Shown here: in pieces, positions 58,852 through 64,000 of the stretch | Numbering within the stretch: the stretch's first letter is position 1 | Layout: every line of letters starts with the position of its first letter | Assembly: GCA_016222825.1 (NCBI GenBank) | Contig: JACRQF010000012.1 | Span: forward strand, 1 to 64,000 | Origin: Verrucomicrobiota bacterium | Lineage (GTDB): Bacteria; Verrucomicrobiota; Verrucomicrobiia; CAIQCK01 | Reading direction: 5' to 3' | Length of the DNA stretch: 64,000 nucleotides | Notes under the pieces: model-generated | Seen by the model: only the letters and a program-made list of their open reading frames with translations | The model's database searches: none | Told to the model about the DNA's origin: nothing | Made by a program: the position numbers and the translations under genes

Positions 58852-61314
58852 TTACTTGATTTCCAACTCGCGCCGCACTTCCAGTTCTTGCCCGCGCCAC
58901 GTCAGGCGCGCGTCGCCAAAGCCGTGGAACAGGCGGGCGCGCTTTCCATCTATCTGCGCCGTGAACAGCACCGGCCCGGTGTAGTTGCGCCCAGCCCAGC
59001 TCGTCGCGTGGAACGCCACGAAGCGCGGCGACTCGATGAGGAAGCCCCACGTTGGCAACCTCACGTTGCCACCCGACTTCGATTGGGTGACGAACTCGGT
59101 CGAGCCAAAGTTCACCGTCACCGTCGTCGCCGAACGACCAACGCCGAATGTGGCCTGCCGCACCGCCCGGTCGGGCGTCAGGAACTCCAACTTCGTCAGC
59201 CGTGTGTGAGTCGTGATGGCTGCGAGTGGGCTGAGAATCTCATGCGTATTTTTCACAAAGCGGTCCATCGGGCACAAGCCCTCAGCCCAACCGTTGTCGG
59301 CGCGCACGAAGCTGGCGCGGTCGCCCAGTGGAGGAGGTGGTCCCGCAGGCGAGAACGAAATCGCCGGTTTCAGCCGCAGCCGTCCCGCCAACACCCGGCC
59401 GTCGCTGCCACCACCGAGCAGTCGCGCGCGCTCAGACCCGCCCGCTCCTCGGAAAAGGCCGATATAGACATCCACGGCGTCTGTTTTCGTCGCGGGCGGC
59501 ACTGTGACCTCGAACGGTCCTTCTTCGATCACGTCGCCTGCGCGCCAAGTCGCCACGGGCCGCGCCGGTGCGTGGTCGTTCTGGAATTGCGGTGGTTGCT
59601 CCTTCCCGAAATGCACGCACACACGCCAGTCGCCTTCACAATCCGCCTCCACTTGCCAGCGATAGCGAATCTGGAATCTGGAATTTGAGATTTGAGACAC
59701 CGACACCACGCTCGGCCTTGCTTTCACTTGCGGCACCGGTTGCTTCCAGTAGAGGTGCGGGTCCAAGCGGTGGTAGTTCAGCGTCCGGCCGCAAAGGACG
59801 TGGTGGGCGACGTATTCGGCAGCGGCTTCCGGCGCGTAGCCGTATTTGCCATGCACGACCATGCAGTCGTGATAGACCATCTCGAACAGTGGCACCACCG
59901 TCGCTCCGAGCTTCTCCGGGTCAATGTTGTTGTGGAAATACCGGCCGCTGACGCCGCTGAGACCCTCGAAGAACTCGCTGTGCGGGATGGCCCACTCGCG
60001 TCCGCACTCGGAGCCGAAGATGCCGAAGACCTTGCGTGAGTAGTCGCTAAGCTCCTGTTTCCAGCGGATGTCGTCGTTGCGAGTCAGGGGATGCTTCGGG
60101 TCAAAACACTCCTGCGGGTCCACGGCGTAAGTCGTGTCGATAAAGTAAGCCTGCGGCCCGAACAGCTTCTGCACCGCCGGCAGGTTTTGCGGCCGTTGGG
60201 CCAACTCCAACGTCTTCGGCGCGCACACGAGCCACGCCCGGCCGCCGAGCCATCGTCCACCCGACATGAGCGAACCGTCAGGCTTCTTCTGGATGCAGTC
60301 CGGGTTCCACGACTTCGCGTCGCGATACATGTCCTGATAGTTGTCGTGGAAGCAGGCGATGTAACCGAGAGACTTGATGCGCGCCACCGCCGCAGCGAGC
60401 GCATCGTTGCCGCCGCATTCGGGGTTCGCCGGCAACGCGTCGGGATGCCGACAGTCGTAGCCGCCTTCGGTCCAGCCGCCGAGCGTAAACAGGCAGCGGT
60501 CCATGCCGAGGTCGCGCTTGAGATGCTCGGCCACCTGCGCAGCCTCGTCGAACGTCCACTTCACTTCCACGCTCTCATCCTTGGTGCTGTCCTCGCTGCG
60601 GCGGCGCGCGAGACAGGTCCAGAGCTTGGCGTTGGATGCGCCGAAGAGCTTCACCACCTCGGGATTGCGCCGTGCCTTGGCGGCGAGCGTGACGGCGAAC
60701 TTCTTTTGCTCGGCGACTTTGCGATAGGCGGCCGCGATGGTGTTCCAGTCGCCGCTGCCCAGCGGCGTCAGGGTGATCGAAAAGATGGCGCTCTCGCAAT
60801 GAGGCGGCCGTCGCGCATGGACCGAGCACTTCAGCGATTGCTTCGTCTTCACCAGCTCAGGCCGGATGTAAGCGTCGTCCCACGTCACCAACAGCGCCGC
60901 TCCGCGCTTGATGAAGCCCATCATGTTCATGTGGCAGCCTTCGTAGCCCGATGTGCTGAAGCTGCGGGTGAACTCCACGGTGCTGTCGGCGGGAATCAAC
61001 AGTCCCTCGCGTGCTGGCACCAGCGCGCATCCCGCGTCGCTCGCGGCAATCTCCAACGCGCCATCGAGCAGCTTGATCGGGTCATTGCCGGTGACAGTGC
61101 TGCGAATTACCACGCTGCGGGCGTCTTTCGACAAGGCAGCGTCTGATATCGCTCCCAAGTCCCACGTCACGCCGCCGCGTTTGTCGAGGAGGGTGACGCG
61201 GCTGCTCGCGGCATCGGTTGAGAGCTTGAGGTTGGTGCTTTCGTTTCGGGTCGCAGCGGAAAGTGAGACCGAAACTGCGAGTAGAGAGACGAGAACGCAA
61301 TGGAAAGTGCTCAT
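58852..61314 (-). CDS. Exported glycoside-hydrolase-like (TIM-barrel, DUF5696-like) protein
   Basis: Signal peptide; DRCLFTLGGWTEGGYDCRHPDALPANPECGG...YIACFHDNYQDMYRDAKSW...FGSECGREW. Confidence 0.6.
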   Translation of the reverse strand: MSTFHCVLVSLLAVSVSLSAATRNESTNLKLSTDAASSRVTLLDKRGGVTWDLGAISDAALSKDARSVVIRSTVTGNDPIKLLDGALEIAASDAGCALVPAREGLLIPADSTVEFTRSFSTSGYEGCHMNMMGFIKRGAALLVTWDDAYIRPELVKTKQSLKCSVHARRPPHCESAIFSITLTPLGSGDWNTIAAAYRKVAEQKKFAVTLAAKARRNPEVVKLFGASNAKLWTCLARRRSEDSTKDESVEVKWTFDEAAQVAEHLKRDLGMDRCLFTLGGWTEGGYDCRHPDALPANPECGGNDALAAAVARIKSLGYIACFHDNYQDMYRDAKSWNPDCIQKKPDGSLMSGGRWLGGRAWLVCAPKTLELAQRPQNLPAVQKLFGPQAYFIDTTYAVDPQECFDPKHPLTRNDDIRWKQELSDYSRKVFGIFGSECGREWAIPHSEFFEGLSGVSGRYFHNNIDPEKLGATVVPLFEMVYHDCMVVHGKYGYAPEAAAEYVAHHVLCGRTLNYHRLDPHLYWKQPVPQVKARPSVVSVSQISNSRFQIRYRWQVEADCEGDWRVCVHFGKEQPPQFQNDHAPARPVATWRAGDVIEEGPFEVTVPPATKTDAVDVYIGLFRGAGGSERARLLGGGSDGRVLAGRLRLKPAISFSPAGPPPPLGDRASFVRADNGWAEGLCPMDRFVKNTHEILSPLAAITTHTRLTKLEFLTPDRAVRQATFGVGRSATTVTVNFGSTEFVTQSKSGGNVRLPTWGFLIESPRFVAFHATSWAGRNYTGPVLFTAQIDGKRARLFHGFGDARLTWRGQELEVRRELEIK
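59667..59697 (-). repeat. 7-nt-period tract (TCTCAAA TCTCAAA TTCCAGA TTCCAGA TTC) inside a CDS
   Basis: Encodes SQISNSRFQI within the 58852-61314 protein. Confidence 0.8.
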
Positions 61315-61335
61315 GGTTGGGAACGGCGTCGGTGC

Positions 61336-61977
61336 TTACTTGCTGTTGCCGGGCTTCTTCTTATTGTCGGGAGCTTCCTTCTCCCACGGGACGACCCACT
61401 TGTAGAGGATGTGTATGTTGCTGTCGAAATTGCTCTCGTGGCCTTCCTCGCCCTTCGTGGTCAGCACGACCACCTGTGCTGGTTTGGCGTCGCCCATGTC
61501 GAACTCGTGCGAGACGATGCGCGAGCCGGGCTTGAGCTTCTCAAGTTGTGGCATCAACCGGGTGTTCAGCGTCGGCATCAGGAAAAGGAACACGACGGTG
61601 GCCTTGCTCAGGTCGAGCTTGAAGATGTCCTTCTGCTGGATGGAGACCAGATGCTCCACCTTATTTTCGCGGACGTTGGCGAGCGAGTCCTTGACGCGCT
61701 GCGGGTCAATGTCAACACCGACGGCTTTCACGCCGTATCGCTTGGCGGCTGTGACAACAACACGACCGTCGCCGCAGCCGAGGTCATAGACGATGTCGCC
61801 GGGTTTGATCTCCGCCATCTGCAATAGCTTGTCCACGACGACCTGCGGTGTCGCCACGTAAGGAACATCGCGTTTTACTGGCGCAGCCTTGGTAGGCGCG
61901 TCTGCGGCTCCGGTCGGGAGATTGGCGAAAAGGAACAGAGATGTGAGTGTGAGGCGAAGTGAATGAAGAGAAGTCAT
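61336..61977 (-). CDS. Exported SAM-dependent methyltransferase-like protein
   Basis: MTSLHSLRLTLTSLFLFANLPTGAADA signal peptide; IVYDLGCGDGRVVVTAAKRYGVKAVGVDIDP. Confidence 0.85.
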   Translation of the reverse strand: MTSLHSLRLTLTSLFLFANLPTGAADAPTKAAPVKRDVPYVATPQVVVDKLLQMAEIKPGDIVYDLGCGDGRVVVTAAKRYGVKAVGVDIDPQRVKDSLANVRENKVEHLVSIQQKDIFKLDLSKATVVFLFLMPTLNTRLMPQLEKLKPGSRIVSHEFDMGDAKPAQVVVLTTKGEEGHESNFDSNIHILYKWVVPWEKEAPDNKKKPGNSK

Positions 61978-62008
61978 TGTCGTTTGCCAAGAGGGAATGA
62001 TTGAGCCA

Positions 62009-62686
62009 CTACGGAAGGGATGGAGCGGTGCGCGCTTTCTCCCACGGGACGACCCATTTGTAGATCGTGTGCTCGTGGGTTTCGAGGTCGTCTTCATCGG
62101 CCGTGCCGTTCTCCGGGGGGATCTTGACGATTTGGAGAGGCTTGGCGCCTTCCATGTCGAAATCGTGGGACAGGATGCGGGAGCCGGGCCGGAGTTTCTC
62201 CAGTTGCGGCATCAACCGGACATTCAGACTGGGCAGCAGGTAGAGACACACCACCGTGGCCTCGCTCAGGTCGAGCTTGAAGATGTCCTTCTGTTGGATG
62301 GAGACCAGATGCTCCACCTTGTTGGAGCGGACGTTGGCGAGCGAGTCCTTGATGCGCTGCGGGTCAATATCGAAACCGACGCCCTTGACGCCGTATCGTT
62401 TGGCCGCCGTCACCACGATGCGGCCATCGCCGCAGCCGAGGTCATAGACCACATCGCCGGGTTTGATCGCGGCCATCTCCAGCATCTTGTCCACGACGAC
62501 CTGCGGCGTGGGCACGAACACCACGTCGGGTTTGTTTGTCACGGTGTTCGCAGGTGGCGGGGCGGGGGAATCCGCTGCCCCGGCCGGAAGCGCGAACGTC
62601 AAAGCTGCGAGCAGAGAGACTCGGCACAGCATGACGAGAAACAGGTTCCACAACATAGAACCGAACATCGAGGTGTTGGATTTCAT
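62009..62686 (-). CDS. Exported SAM-dependent methyltransferase-like protein, paralog of 61336-61977
   Basis: Signal peptide; VVYDLGCGDGRIVVTAAKRYGVKGVGFDIDPQRIKDSLANVRSNKVEHLVSIQQKDIFKLDLS. Confidence 0.85.
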   Translation of the reverse strand: MKSNTSMFGSMLWNLFLVMLCRVSLLAALTFALPAGAADSPAPPPANTVTNKPDVVFVPTPQVVVDKMLEMAAIKPGDVVYDLGCGDGRIVVTAAKRYGVKGVGFDIDPQRIKDSLANVRSNKVEHLVSIQQKDIFKLDLSEATVVCLYLLPSLNVRLMPQLEKLRPGSRILSHDFDMEGAKPLQIVKIPPENGTADEDDLETHEHTIYKWVVPWEKARTAPSLP

Positions 62687-62695
62687 GGCTGATTG

Positions 62696-64000
62696 TTATC
62701 GAATGTCCACTTCCAATTTTCGGGTGGCAGAGAGCGTGTGTTCGTCTGCGAGCCGCACCAGCAGCTTGCCGTTCTCGATGCTGGTCTTGGCGGATACTGC
62801 TTTCCCATTCACGGTGACCTTCACTGTTCCATCCGCGCTAGTCCCCGGCACTGGCAGCGACAAGCTCTTGATCTTCAGTTTGCCCCACTTCACCCGCAGT
62901 TCCGCTCTCCGCGTGCCGCCTTCTGTGTTCGTTGCGAACGTTCCCCAGCCCTCGGCGCTGGTAAACGGCGCGCGGAAATTCTCCGGTGTCAGCCGCGGCG
63001 CGAAGCCGATGTGGCCTCTCGGACCGTGATACTCAAAGCCGCACGCCGCCAGGAACACTCCGTAGCTGGCCATTGAGCGCGCGTAATGGTCGCCGCACTC
63101 GACTTCGTTCCAGGGGTTGCGGCGCGAGGGGTGGTAGCGGTCGTGCAGCGCGCGCGTGATGGCGAGGCCCTCGGTGAGCATCCCTTCCCAGACCATGTGA
63201 CTGGCGACCTGATACTCGAAGCCGTTCATGCACTCGTTGAAGTAGCCCGCCGCCCACTCCGGGCCTTTGCCGGCGGCTTTTTTGTAGTCCCAGTCGGTGC
63301 GCGGGAACGAACACATCAGCAGGCCCGCCTCGCCGGGCATCGCATACCAGCGGCCGGGCTTGAGCGCCTCGCGATACGGGCCGACATCGGGCGAGAAGTT
63401 GTAGCGCCACAGCGACCGCAGAGCCGAGAGCGTTTCCTTCTCCGGCAACACGCGTCCCAATCCGACCTGCCATGCCCAGCTCTGGCCGAACACCTGGTCA
63501 ATTTCGCAACCGGTGCCGGAGTTGATCGCCTCCGGATGTTTTGGGTCGGGCTTGTTGACGAAGTATTCGCCGTCGAAGAGGTCCATGATGCCTCTGAAAC
63601 CCTTCTCGAAGATTGCGCGGCACTCCGCGGCGAACTTGCCGTCGTCAACTTCGCGCGCCATCTCCTCGCCGGCACGGAGTGCGGCAAGATAGAGACTCGT
63701 GAGCCACGCGACGGGGCCGTGCCAGTTCGTGTCGAGCGTGTTGTGCTGGGAACCGCAGAGCACACCGCTTGTGCCGCCGTCCTGCTCGATGAGATGCTGG
63801 AGCGCGCGTTTGATCTTCGGCCAGTTGCGTTTCAGGAACTTGTCGTCCAGAGAAACCTGATGCTCACGCAGCGAGCGCAGGATGACGCCACACTGGCCGT
63901 CAATCGCCAACCCCGCGCCTTCGCCGCGGAACTTGATGAGGCCCGTCTCCTCGTTGAACGCCAGCCCGTAGTCGGTGCGCTCGCGGAGGTCGCGTTCGAG
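62696..64000 (-). CDS. GH116-like beta-glucosidase/glucosylceramidase, partial (open at window end)
   Basis: GSQHNTLDTNWHGPVAWLTSLYLAALRAGEEMA...GCEIDQVFGQSWAWQVGLG...YFNECMNGFEYQVASHMVWEG; frame stays open to base 64000. Confidence 0.78.
   Translation of the reverse strand, partial: LERDLRERTDYGLAFNEETGLIKFRGEGAGLAIDGQCGVILRSLREHQVSLDDKFLKRNWPKIKRALQHLIEQDGGTSGVLCGSQHNTLDTNWHGPVAWLTSLYLAALRAGEEMAREVDDGKFAAECRAIFEKGFRGIMDLFDGEYFVNKPDPKHPEAINSGTGCEIDQVFGQSWAWQVGLGRVLPEKETLSALRSLWRYNFSPDVGPYREALKPGRWYAMPGEAGLLMCSFPRTDWDYKKAAGKGPEWAAGYFNECMNGFEYQVASHMVWEGMLTEGLAITRALHDRYHPSRRNPWNEVECGDHYARSMASYGVFLAACGFEYHGPRGHIGFAPRLTPENFRAPFTSAEGWGTFATNTEGGTRRAELRVKWGKLKIKSLSLPVPGTSADGTVKVTVNGKAVSAKTSIENGKLLVRLADEHTLSATRKLEVDIR

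Noticed and set aside
1-64000. tRNA or rRNA genes
   Set aside because: No convincing tRNA or rRNA sequence was recognised on reading; a tRNAscan/Infernal run would be needed to exclude them.

Overview
High-GC bacterial chromosomal window, probably from the PVC superphylum (Verrucomicrobia/Limisphaerales-like by gene content; inferred, not proven). Ordinary content: a TonB/ExbB/ExbD module, two ECF-sigma envelope-stress-like modules, NAPRTase, polyprenyl synthetase, panD, an NtrC-type two-component pair, apgM, Gfo/Idh/MocA oxidoreductases, cytochrome c peroxidase, glycosidases, and a ~15 kb anaerobic-type cobalamin operon (cbiX to a cobD-cbiP fusion, minus strand) preceded by a cobalamin riboswitch. 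Most unusual region: a lower-GC, four-gene, tightly coupled island at ~10.8-16.0 kb. It encodes an alkaline-phosphatase/sulfatase-superfamily hydrolase with Thr in place of Cys, a nucleoside phosphorylase fused to what looks like a degenerate TyrRS/TrpRS-like class I aminoacyl-tRNA synthetase module, a pol-beta-type nucleotidyltransferase, and a radical SAM enzyme. On its left is an MBL/beta-CASP gene, and on its right a 16-codon relic of the start of a second copy of that gene family. Other notable signals: an integron-like attC site between small ORFs (1.8-3.2 kb), two arrays of a degenerate 21-bp periodic repeat (0.6 kb and 30.8 kb), a dispersed CTGTAGCGGCG palindrome family, two 7-nt-period tracts inserted in frame in coding sequences, a frameshifted response regulator, and a gene broken by one in-frame TGA. 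All assignments come from reading translations; no searches were run.
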